Shown here: positions 9,155 to 14,394 of the stretch, piece after piece | Position numbering within the stretch: the stretch's first letter is position 1 | Layout of the letters: each line of letters starts with the position of its first letter | Assembly: GCA_003266105.1 (NCBI GenBank) | Contig: MVAA01000015.1 | Coordinates: forward strand, 1 to 18,329 | Direction of reading: 5' to 3' | DNA length: 18,329 nt | Source: Methanosphaera sp. rholeuAM6 | GTDB lineage: Archaea > Methanobacteriota > Methanobacteria > Methanobacteriales > Methanobacteriaceae | Translations under genes and position numbers: made by a program | Notes under the pieces: model-generated | Told to the model about the DNA's origin: nothing | The model's input: only the letters and a program-made list of their open reading frames with translations | Databases searched by the model: none

Positions 9155-9234
9155 GTTAACTGTTACAAACAAAAAGGTTTATATACTATGAAGGATATAG
9201 TATATTATACGTGATTGTGTATGTAACAATTAAC
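9155..9234. repeat. 13-base inverted repeat flanking a promoter
   Basis: GTTAACTGTTACA at 9155-9167 and TGTAACAATTAAC at 9222-9234 are inverted copies matching at 12 of 13 positions. They lie 67 bases apart centre to centre and bracket the TATA box at 9178-9185 and the predicted transcription start near 9207. The arrangement suits an operator pair bound by a looping or dimeric regulator (inference). Confidence 0.6.
9178..9185 (+). promoter_or_regulatory. TATA box of the 40-residue gene
   Basis: The sequence TTTATATA, within GGTTTATATACT, predicts a transcript starting near 9205-9208. This is just before the leader hairpin at 9210-9244. Confidence 0.6.
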
Positions 9235-9244
9235 CACAATCGCG
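9210..9244 (+). promoter_or_regulatory. 5' leader hairpin abutting the ribosome-binding site
   Basis: CGTGATTGTG pairs with CACAATCGCG over ten positions (one G-T pair). The 15-base loop contains the downstream inverted-repeat arm. The hairpin would begin within a few bases of the predicted transcript start, and its last G is the first base of the Shine-Dalgarno tract GGGGAGG at 9244-9250. It could control translation or protect the 5' end (inference). Confidence 0.55.
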
Positions 9245-9254
9245 GGGAGGAAAT

Positions 9255-9377
9255 ATGCAAAAGCAAGAGCAAATGATAAGAATCTTTCGAACTGTTGTTT
9301 CATTAAAAGAAGCTCAGAGAATCACTCCAGACGAGTATAAGATTTATTACAATGATCAATTCATGCAAAACACTTAA
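9255..9377 (+). CDS. Small 40-residue protein, unrecognised
   Basis: A 40-codon frame starts with ATG at 9255, four bases after GGGGAGG (9244-9250), one of the strongest ribosome-binding sites in the window. A TATA box lies about 25 bases before a short structured leader. The peptide is soluble and charged, with an amphipathic first half (QEQMIRIFRTVVSLKEAQRI) and a polar, Tyr/Asn-rich end; there is no signal peptide, membrane segment or Cys. I do not recognise a family. It is followed by tandem structured elements that may belong to the same transcript. It stands between the hsdS/hsdM-like operon and the ARPP-1/HIRAN operon. The strong initiation signals are the main reason to call it real. 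It might instead be a leader peptide for the downstream RNA. Confidence 0.55.
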   Translation: MQKQEQMIRIFRTVVSLKEAQRITPDEYKIYYNDQFMQNT

Positions 9378-9487
9378 CAATATAATAAATAAACTATCAG
9401 GGAGGTGATAACATCTAAAAGGGAAAATGCATGTACTCATATTTATTCACTATATACCTCACTTTATTGTAGTTACTATCTTAGGGG

Positions 9488-9574
9488 ACATAACATTCAG
9501 GAGAATGGAAACAACCATATCTTCACATCCATTCCAGTGTATGGATGGAATGTTATGTATGATTTTAATTTTTT
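9488..9574 (+). ncRNA. Structured element 1: three-way junction with T-tract
   Basis: ACATAACATTC (9488-9498) pairs perfectly with GAATGTTATGT (9548-9558). The enclosed 49 bases hold two hairpins: ATGG/CCAT with a six-base loop (9505-9518) and CATCCAT/ATGGATG (9526-9547). The second stacks directly on the outer stem. TTTTAATTTTTT follows at about 9563-9574, as in a terminator. This could be the 3' end of a small RNA or of the 9255 transcript. Confidence 0.5.
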
Positions 9575-9686
9575 AATGAAATACGCTGGAACATCAAATC
9601 TAAAGGGGGAATGAAAATGTAAGCAAATGAAGATTAATCATTATTTATCACTTTTTAAGATTTTTTGTAGAGTTACTATCAAGGGG

Positions 9687-9780
9687 AATTTAACATAATC
9701 TGTAAGCCACAATATGTTCAAGACATATTGGTAATGTATTATGTTAAATTATAATTTTTTTTTACACAAATTTACAGATT
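9687..9780 (+). ncRNA. Structured element 2: 13-bp stem, inner hairpin, T9, possible pseudoknot
   Basis: AATTTAACATAAT (9687-9699) pairs perfectly with ATTATGTTAAATT (9738-9750). It encloses the hairpin CAATATGT/ACATATTG (9710-9730). Nine T follow at 9755-9763, so the element can act as an intrinsic terminator. In addition, AATCTGTAA (9697-9705) is complementary to TTACAGATT (9772-9780) beyond the T-run, which would make a pseudoknot or a competing fold. It is the second copy of the element beginning 200 bases earlier. Confidence 0.5.
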
Positions 9781-10034
9781 CGATAACTATAAGTAAATGG
9801 CCTTTGAATATAGAAACAGCATAATGTCTAGAATGAAAATAAAAATAAAAGATCAAAGGTTATGATTTCAAAGGTTTATATGATTTAACGCTTTGACCGG
9901 AAATATAGAAACTGATTTAAAGATTATTTATGTAACACTTATTTTACTGAACTATTGGAAACTGCAAAATTTTATTTGCAACATGTATATGTGGTGGTTA
10001 AAGTTTAATGTTTTATATAAAAATATATCGTTTT
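9781..10034. other. Gene-free stretch with short direct and inverted repeats
   Basis: No supported reading frame is present. ATATAGAAAC occurs at 9808-9817 and 9903-9912, each preceded by CTTTGA. CCTTTGAA (9801-9808) is inverted at 9867-9874. A TATA-like TTTATATG at about 9875-9882 could start an unknown plus-strand RNA, but nothing downstream confirms it. Confidence 0.35.
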
Positions 10035-10035
10035 C

Positions 10036-10058
10036 AAAAAAAGATAATGGAGAAAAAA
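10036..10058 (-). terminator. Double oligo-T terminator after the ARPP-1 gene
   Basis: A-runs at 10053-10058 and 10036-10042 are T6 and T7 on the minus strand, beginning seven bases after the stop codon at 10065. There is no strong stem; such bare T-tracts are the usual archaeal termination signal. Confidence 0.5.
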
Positions 10059-10064
10059 TATGAT

Positions 10065-10988
10065 TTATGCTTTAACTTTCCTAAAGAATGAAGCATTAAT
10101 AAGGTTATCCTCATACAACATAACACTACCAGTAATGTCATCATCCTCTAGACGAACATCAACACCAAGTCCAACAGAATCAAATGACTCACATGGAGTT
10201 TTTCTAATTCTTTCTATAAGATCATCCTCCCCAAGTTCACCCATAGCATATTTCTCATCCTGCTTACTGATAGCATCCAAAATATAACTTCCTACTAGCT
10301 TGTCATGATACCCTGCATACCTGCCTGAATTGTATATTATTTCTAAACCCGCCAATTCTCCATTGATGTATACAATTAAACCGTTCTGATTTTCATGTAA
10401 GGGGAATGCATTTTTATACTCATCCATCTGTGAACTTCTCTGAGAATAAGAATCATGCAGTGCATCAGTTTGACTGACCACATTCAGTTCTTTTTGCGTA
10501 TCTGCAATATTCTTCCAAACCTTATTCTGATCAGAGACGAATGAATTATTCTTTCTAAGGGAATTACTTACACTCATTAGCTTGTCACGTCTTACACGAC
10601 TGGTTGCCATGTGATTGGAGTAATGAAACTTGGTGGAATTTGAACGCCACCGTCCCGCCTCAACACAACTTACTGGAATTATCTTTTCACTTTTTGCTGG
10701 AATGATTATTGTGGAATTGACTATTCTGTTTTGCTTAGAACCTACAATTTCCTCACCATCCAATATCAACAAAGGCACAACTGCATTGTTTACTACCCTG
10801 ACATTACCTACACTACCGTTGTCATCTATTTCAGTTATTTTAACCAATCCCAGATTCAATCCTATTTCCAATGACATCAAATCCAAATCCTTATTTGGTA
10901 CATTCAATCCTATTACAGTCATATTTTTATATCTTTCCTTTTCAAACATTTTTATATTACTTAAAACATTATCTATTACTTCACTCAT
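10065..10988 (-). CDS. ARPP-1 domain protein (ARG and rhodanese-phosphatase associated)
   Basis: This 307-residue soluble protein carries the ARPP-1 signature: 'VPLLILDGEEIVGSKQNRI' at 72-89, 'NSTIIIPAKSEKIIPVSCVEAGRW' at 91-114, and later 'GLIVYINGELAGLEII' with a C-terminal all-alpha/beta part. The family was defined by its association with ADP-ribosylglycohydrolase and rhodanese-phosphatase genes; no biochemical activity is known to me. The ATG at 10988 is chosen over the in-frame TTG at 10994 because GGAG at 10998-11001 is nine bases from the ATG but only three from the TTG. That GGAG overlaps the TAA of the HIRAN gene, so the two are translationally coupled and probably co-transcribed. 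Family assignment is from recognised sequence pattern; a role in stress or DNA processing is inference from the HIRAN partner. Confidence 0.75.
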   Translation of the reverse strand: MSEVIDNVLSNIKMFEKERYKNMTVIGLNVPNKDLDLMSLEIGLNLGLVKITEIDDNGSVGNVRVVNNAVVPLLILDGEEIVGSKQNRIVNSTIIIPAKSEKIIPVSCVEAGRWRSNSTKFHYSNHMATSRVRRDKLMSVSNSLRKNNSFVSDQNKVWKNIADTQKELNVVSQTDALHDSYSQRSSQMDEYKNAFPLHENQNGLIVYINGELAGLEIIYNSGRYAGYHDKLVGSYILDAISKQDEKYAMGELGEDDLIERIRKTPCESFDSVGLGVDVRLEDDDITGSVMLYEDNLINASFFRKVKA

Positions 10989-11001
10989 ATCCAATATCTC
11001 C

Positions 11002-11355
11002 TTATATAAAGTTTATATCACTGTCATCATCTTTCTTTTCCTTTTCCAATTCTTCCTTATTTAAGATCTTCGCTATAATAACCTCATCTACGATAAATAT
11101 TACTTTTGCATAATCAATATCAAGTATTTTGTCATATAACCTGCCTGCACTGCATGTTCCTTTGGATACAGTATTCACACTGTTTGCAACGTAACCTGAC
11201 TTGCCGGCATATCTTAATTCCACCCGTATTGCCTCCATGTCATAGTCATTTTCCGGTTCTTTTACTAGTTTAAGTATGGAACCTATCTTAAATGGCTTTA
11301 TTCCATGGTACCTGTTTACACTGTTTACCGTAAAATATAATTCCTTTTCTTTCAT
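11002..11355 (-). CDS. Stand-alone HIRAN domain protein
   Basis: This 117-residue protein is almost only a HIRAN domain: a beta-strand FTVNSVNRYHG, then 'GSILKLVKEPENDYDMEAIRVEL' at 25-47 and 'AGKSGYVANSVNTVSKG' at 50-66. These match the family pattern L-x-REPxNPYDxxAIxV....GYVP. In Rad5/HLTF-type proteins the HIRAN domain binds 3' single-stranded DNA ends. Small stand-alone archaeal and bacterial versions are presumed nucleic-acid binding. The C-terminus is acidic and Lys-rich (EELEKEKKDDDSD). The ATG at 11355 follows a weak GTGA. It is the first gene of a two-gene unit with the ARPP-1 gene, whose ribosome-binding site overlaps its stop codon. Confidence 0.78.
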   Translation of the reverse strand: MKEKELYFTVNSVNRYHGIKPFKIGSILKLVKEPENDYDMEAIRVELRYAGKSGYVANSVNTVSKGTCSAGRLYDKILDIDYAKVIFIVDEVIIAKILNKEELEKEKKDDDSDINFI

Positions 11356-11420
11356 TAATTTTTCACTGCCTTTTAAATTTTTTATTTTTTTTCTTTGTGT
11401 GAATAATACTTTGGAATAAG

Positions 11421-11432
11421 ATATATATAAAC
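11421..11432 (-). promoter_or_regulatory. TATA box of the HIRAN/ARPP-1 operon
   Basis: The minus strand reads GTTTATATATAT. The predicted start near 11400 leaves a leader of about 45 bases. A second box, ATTTTTATATAAAG, lies about 30 bases further upstream. Confidence 0.5.
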
Positions 11433-11608
11433 TTAACTAATATAATATTCCATACTTTATATAAAAATTAGATGAAAAATAGAAAAAATATACTAAAATG
11501 GCTTTAAAGGATATATAATGAGATTATATGTGATTAAAAAGTTATATTTATAAAATAATATTAAAAAATAATATTCCAGAATATTAGTAAGAAATGACAA
11601 ATCTTGCT

Positions 11609-11631
11609 AAAAAAACCGGAAATGGAAAAAA
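11609..11631 (-). terminator. Double oligo-T terminator after the zinc ribbon gene
   Basis: A6 at 11626-11631 and A7 at 11609-11615 read as T6 and T7 on the minus strand, about 27 and 43 bases after the stop codon at 11658. The stretch between them (CCATTTCCGG) has no clear stem. Confidence 0.5.
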
Positions 11632-11657
11632 CAGGAAAAGATAATAATCTCGATCAA

Positions 11658-11861
11658 TTATTTATCTTCATCTTCATCCACTGATGAAATGATACGACCT
11701 GTTTCTTTCCATTCTTTCTGAATTTCTTTTTGAGTGTCCTTATCCACTTCAATAACCAAACCTGTATATGAACAGTCATTACATGACCATTGTGACCAGT
11801 TCTGTGGAATAATCCACTCAATATTTTCACTTCCACATTGTGGACAAACTTTAAATTTCAT
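11658..11861 (-). CDS. Small zinc ribbon protein
   Basis: This 67-residue protein has the knuckles C6-x2-C9 (CPQCG) and C27-x2-C30 (CNDC), separated by 17 residues with three Trp, so it should bind one zinc ion. The C-terminal half is a charged helix ending in an acidic tail (DEDEDK). Similar one-domain archaeal zinc ribbons are common and mostly uncharacterised. Two ATG codons are possible, 11870 and 11861. The TATA box ATTTATATATATC (about 11883-11895) predicts a start near 11863-11868, so a leaderless or very short-leader mRNA with the ATG at 11861 fits best, but this is not certain. It lies alone, downstream of the GNAT gene in the same direction. Confidence 0.8.
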   Translation of the reverse strand: MKFKVCPQCGSENIEWIIPQNWSQWSCNDCSYTGLVIEVDKDTQKEIQKEWKETGRIISSVDEDEDK

Positions 11862-11882
11862 GATTATCATTATAACAGTAAA

Positions 11883-11895
11883 GATATATATAAAT
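11883..11895 (-). promoter_or_regulatory. TATA box of the zinc ribbon gene
   Basis: The minus strand reads ATTTATATATATC about 25 bases from the ATG at 11861. There is no convincing Shine-Dalgarno match, which favours a leaderless transcript. Confidence 0.5.
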
Positions 11896-11993
11896 TTGCT
11901 TTTTCATGGGATAAAAATAGATTTAGATATAAACTTAAGAATAAGAGGATTAATGAAGAGTATGTTTTAAATGATTTCCAAGTAAATAATTAC

Positions 11994-12022
11994 TGGGAAG
12001 AGGTTTATTCCTTTTCTTCCCA
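11994..12022 (-). terminator. Hairpin after the GNAT gene
   Basis: TGGGAAGA and TCTTCCCA form an eight-base stem with GG/CC pairing further inside, 23 bases after the stop codon of the acetyltransferase gene. No T-run follows on the minus strand, so it may be an mRNA 3' end stabiliser rather than a complete terminator. Confidence 0.4.
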
Positions 12023-12044
12023 AATAAGTATCCACCACGTTGTA

Positions 12045-12572
12045 TCATTTTTTAGCAAGTGAGGTTAAAATTTTTTCCATATGAACCGTATGCCATTCAT
12101 TATGCATGTCTTTTGTAATTTGATAATTATTTTTTAACCAGAATGGAAGTGCACCAGTACTGTTTTTTTGTGTGTGCAAATAGATTTCGGTGTAATCTTT
12201 TTCTCGACAGAATGATTCAATGTTTTTCAATAATTTAGAAGCTATTTTACACCTTCGATAATCTTCCTCTACAAACATCCTATATATACTGGCGGTTTTT
12301 TCTAGCGTATAATTCTTATTTTCTATATGATAATCCTTATCGTATCCCCTTATAGCAGAAGTACCAACTAATAAATCCTTATCTTTATCAACTGCTATGA
12401 AAAAGTTGCTACGTTCAGGATTCAGATAATATTTTTCTAGATTCATGACATCATAATGAAATTCCGGAACATAATCCAATCCATATGAAGATTTTATCAT
12501 AGTAAATAAGAAGTCTTTGACTTGATATTTTTCTATTAGTTCTGGTTTTAATTCCATTATCTGAATATGCAT
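12045..12572 (-). CDS. GNAT-family N-acetyltransferase
   Basis: This 175-residue protein has the GNAT fold. Motif A is 'ASIYRMFVEEDYRRCKIASKLLKNIE' at 94-119, followed by 'YTEIYLHTQKNSTGALPFWLKNNYQI' (motif B) with the typical Leu-His and FW-x-K-x-GY-like end. The acetyl-CoA pyrophosphate loop, usually Q/R-x-x-G-x-G/A, reads RRCKIA at 106-111, so the central Gly is Lys, an unusual change that may alter cofactor binding. The substrate is unknown; distant members acetylate amines or protein N-termini. The ATG at 12572 is preceded by GTGAT with only a three-base spacer; ATG at 12557 (MELKPEL) is an alternative start. The gene is divergent from the DUF998 gene. Confidence 0.82.
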   Translation of the reverse strand: MHIQIMELKPELIEKYQVKDFLFTMIKSSYGLDYVPEFHYDVMNLEKYYLNPERSNFFIAVDKDKDLLVGTSAIRGYDKDYHIENKNYTLEKTASIYRMFVEEDYRRCKIASKLLKNIESFCREKDYTEIYLHTQKNSTGALPFWLKNNYQITKDMHNEWHTVHMEKILTSLAKK

Positions 12573-12589
12573 ATTATCACGTGATTATA
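12572..12589. promoter_or_regulatory. Near-perfect 18-base palindrome over the GNAT ribosome-binding site
   Basis: TATTATCACGTGATTATA is symmetric at 8 of 9 base pairs around CACGTG. It includes the GTGAT ribosome-binding motif and touches the ATG at 12572. It could be an operator or simply chance in AT-rich DNA. Confidence 0.35.
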
Positions 12590-12649
12590 CCCTAAATAAC
12601 AATATGTATTAAATTTAATACAATCATTATTAAGTATTATTATGGTTAA

Positions 12650-12663
12650 AGTAATATATAAGC
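12650..12663 (-). promoter_or_regulatory. Candidate TATA box between GNAT and DUF998 genes
   Basis: The minus strand reads CTTATATATTACTT, giving a GNAT leader of about 55 bases. The same sequence read on the plus strand (TAATATATAAG) could serve the DUF998 gene. A separate TTAATAAATAAA near 12706-12717 may be the closer plus-strand box. Confidence 0.4.
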
Positions 12664-12732
12664 CTATCAAAAGTATTACAAATACTGTTAAAACAATAAA
12701 AAAGTTAATAAATAAACCATAAAGATTAAAGT

Positions 12733-13320
12733 ATGAAAGCTAAAGAAACAGGTATTATATTTATGGCAGGAAGCCTCTACTATATCATTGCTGAAATGAT
12801 TTGCGCAATAGCATTCAATGACACACCGATAAACACATACATCTACCATACAATATCTGAACTGGGAATTCCAAACATTAACTCACCCTTATCCTTCCTG
12901 ATGAATTCAGCCTTCGTTCTTATTGGTATAACACTTATTGCTGGAAACTGTTGCGGATTAAAGGAATACATTACTAAAAATAGAACACTATTCTATGTCT
13001 TTAGCATGATAACAGCTTCAGGTGTTATCATTGTAGGACTGATACATGGAGGAAATCCCTTAACCTCCGGTTATCATACGCTAGGAGCAGTAATGGCAAT
13101 ACTGGGCGGAAACATACTGTTGATAATTACCAGCACATCCATGAAGGAATTTAACGAATACTCAAAAATTACCCTGATATTGGGAATTGTCGGTTTTATC
13201 ATGTTCTGGGTATTGTTTTTTAATATGGAAAGTGTTTACATGCCAGTTTATGAAAGATTATCCGTATATACCATGATATTATGGAGTTTTATTACTGGAT
13301 TGTACCTATTTAAAAGTTAA
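12733..13320 (+). CDS. DUF998-family membrane protein
   Basis: This 195-residue protein has six predicted membrane segments at about 7-28, 52-72, 86-106, 113-133, 145-163 and 174-193. Recognisable DUF998 features are the 'YHTISELG' motif after the first segment, 'NSAFVLIGITLI' in the second and the 'GLIHGGNPLTSGYHTLGA' loop. The family function is unknown; no catalytic residues are evident apart from conserved His in the loops (H39, H105, H115). No Shine-Dalgarno precedes the ATG, so a leaderless or short-leader mRNA is likely. It stands alone, divergent from the acetyltransferase, and converges on the anchored-protein gene with a shared hairpin terminator. Confidence 0.8.
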   Translation: MKAKETGIIFMAGSLYYIIAEMICAIAFNDTPINTYIYHTISELGIPNINSPLSFLMNSAFVLIGITLIAGNCCGLKEYITKNRTLFYVFSMITASGVIIVGLIHGGNPLTSGYHTLGAVMAILGGNILLIITSTSMKEFNEYSKITLILGIVGFIMFWVLFFNMESVYMPVYERLSVYTMILWSFITGLYLFKS

Positions 13321-13344
13321 TATTGGATAGAAAGAGAAAAAGAA

Positions 13345-13367
13345 GATGATATAATCATTATATCATC
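13345..13367. terminator. Shared hairpin terminator between convergent genes
   Basis: GATGATATAA and TTATATCATC form a perfect ten-base stem with a three-base loop. It lies midway between the stops at 13320 and 13388 and can serve both strands. Flanking T-tracts are weak. Confidence 0.55.
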
Positions 13368-13387
13368 CAAATGTTTTAAGAGGATTA

Positions 13388-14089
13388 TTAATAACCGTAT
13401 GATTCAACGTTACCTTTCTTATCTACGATTCTATAGTAACCGTCATCATAGTCTACCCTTTCATAACCGTCATCCATCTTTTCACGAGAAACCTCATGTT
13501 CCTTAGGATCCCATCCGTCGATAACCTGTTCATCTTCCCTTTCTGAATCCTCTTCTTCAACCGATTGTGTTTTCTTTGTGGTAGTCTTGCTTTTTGTTAC
13601 ATTGGTTTCATTGCTTTCATTCAGTGATGATGAATTTTCATCAACCTTTACACTTTCCAATATGTGTATCATATCTTCCTTACTGTTAGTTGCTATCAGC
13701 AGGTTCTTATGACTGTAATTACCCACCCAACTGTAGATACCACTGGATTCGGAATAGTTGTAACTGTATCCGTCACTTGTTTGTAGGCTTGCTCCAACCT
13801 GGAAGGCTTCTCTTAATGCAGCATATGTAACTGCTTCTGAAAAATCGTTTAATCCAAAGGTTGTTGAGTCCAATACAAATATTTCAATATTATTATCAGA
13901 ATCGTTATAGAAACTGTATATGTCTGTTTGCTGTGTGACGGTAATGTTACTTTCCGGCACTTCCATTGTTATACCGTTCATTGTTATGTTTTTGTACTGT
14001 GGTCCACTGTTAATGTAATAATAGTAAGATCCACCGGCTACTGTTGCTAGCAGCAATATTATTATTATGCTTATAATTTTCTTATCCAT
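13388..14089 (-). CDS. Membrane-anchored extracellular protein with acidic C-terminal region
   Basis: This 233-residue protein begins with MDKK and a hydrophobic segment at 5-26, a signal anchor or signal peptide. Residues 35-150 form a compact domain with 'NGITMEVPESNITVT' and many N-x-S/T sites, resembling small exported domains of Methanobacteriales (family not identified). A Ser/Thr/Lys-rich linker follows at 155-175, then an acidic stretch and a Tyr/Asp-rich tail. The ATG at 14089 has AGGTGG at a good distance. There is no operon partner: the upstream nuclease gene has its own promoter region and terminator. The odd point is the very charged, disordered second half. Function is unknown; surface location is inference from the N-terminus. 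Confidence 0.75.
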   Translation of the reverse strand: MDKKIISIIIILLLATVAGGSYYYYINSGPQYKNITMNGITMEVPESNITVTQQTDIYSFYNDSDNNIEIFVLDSTTFGLNDFSEAVTYAALREAFQVGASLQTSDGYSYNYSESSGIYSWVGNYSHKNLLIATNSKEDMIHILESVKVDENSSSLNESNETNVTKSKTTTKKTQSVEEEDSEREDEQVIDGWDPKEHEVSREKMDDGYERVDYDDGYYRIVDKKGNVESYGY

Positions 14090-14394
14090 TCTTTACCACC
14101 TATAAAGATGAGAACAATTTTGGAATATTATTGATTAATTATGAATTTATTTATAATTCAATATTTTGCCTATTATTCAATAAAAACATTTATATGAAAC
14201 TTAATATATTAAAATAAACTCTTAAATTTAATTATAAAATTAATTAGGATAATATTAATCTTAAATTTATGAATAAACACGATTATTAAATAATTCAATA
14301 ATATTTTTTTGTTGTTCAAATAATTATATGGCATTATTAGTATATAAATATATTTATAAATTATTCCATAACTTGTAAAAAAAATAATAGGTTA
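14090..14394. other. AT-rich spacer with A8 (T8 on the minus strand)
   Basis: About 305 bases without a gene. Its right end, 14377-14384, is eight A, read as T8 on the minus strand, 10 bases after the nuclease stop codon: an oligo-T terminator. Repeated TATA-like sequences (for example near 14340-14360) have no gene to serve on the plus strand and are probably base composition. Confidence 0.45.
14145..14159 (-). promoter_or_regulatory. Candidate TATA box of the anchored-protein gene
   Basis: The minus strand reads ATTATAAATAAATTC. The predicted start near 14125 would leave a leader of about 35 bases containing AGGTGG. Confidence 0.45.

Larger units (their letters stand above)
9393..9780 (+). 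repeat. Three copies of ACTATC-N9-WTAACAT, two within tandem structured repeats
   Basis: The motif ACTATC, nine purine-rich bases, then WTAACAT occurs at 9393, 9475 and 9675 with identical internal spacing. The last two occurrences sit in tandem units about 185-200 bases long (approximately 9411-9590 and 9591-9780). Each unit opens with ACATC-CTAAA-GGG and shares a CAT-ATTTATTCAC-like stretch and TGTAG(AG)GTTACTATC or close to it. Copies differ by short insertions that are not multiples of three, which argues for a structural rather than coding role. I do not recognise the family. Confidence 0.6.
11356..11657. other. AT-rich spacer holding promoter and terminator elements
   Basis: About 300 bases without a supported gene. 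It contains the HIRAN operon TATA box and, near the zinc ribbon gene, two A-runs. AATATTA-type short repeats between 11555 and 11590 are low-complexity. Confidence 0.5.

Noticed and set aside
9427..9576. A 49-codon plus-strand frame starting at ATG 9427, and a 23-codon one starting at 9627, ending in V-T-I-x-G-D/N-I/L-T
   Set aside because: Although both start exactly 200 bases apart and share a V-T-I motif, DNA similarity upstream needs indels that are not multiples of three, and the first frame ends within a terminator-like T-tract. The shared residues follow from the shared nucleotide motif.
9405..9614. A 69-codon plus-strand frame starting with GTG
   Set aside because: Its start codon lies within the Shine-Dalgarno-like sequence itself, the frame runs through the hairpins of structured element 1, and the second repeat copy has no matching frame.
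9810..9930. C/D-box small RNA (CTGA and TGATTT elements)
   Set aside because: The boxes are weak (no proper RTGATGA) and no guide-length spacing was found.
12040..12062. Overlapping short frames on both strands at the 3' end of the GNAT gene, including a 74-codon plus-strand frame starting near 11838
   Set aside because: No ribosome-binding site and heavy overlap with two well-supported minus-strand genes.
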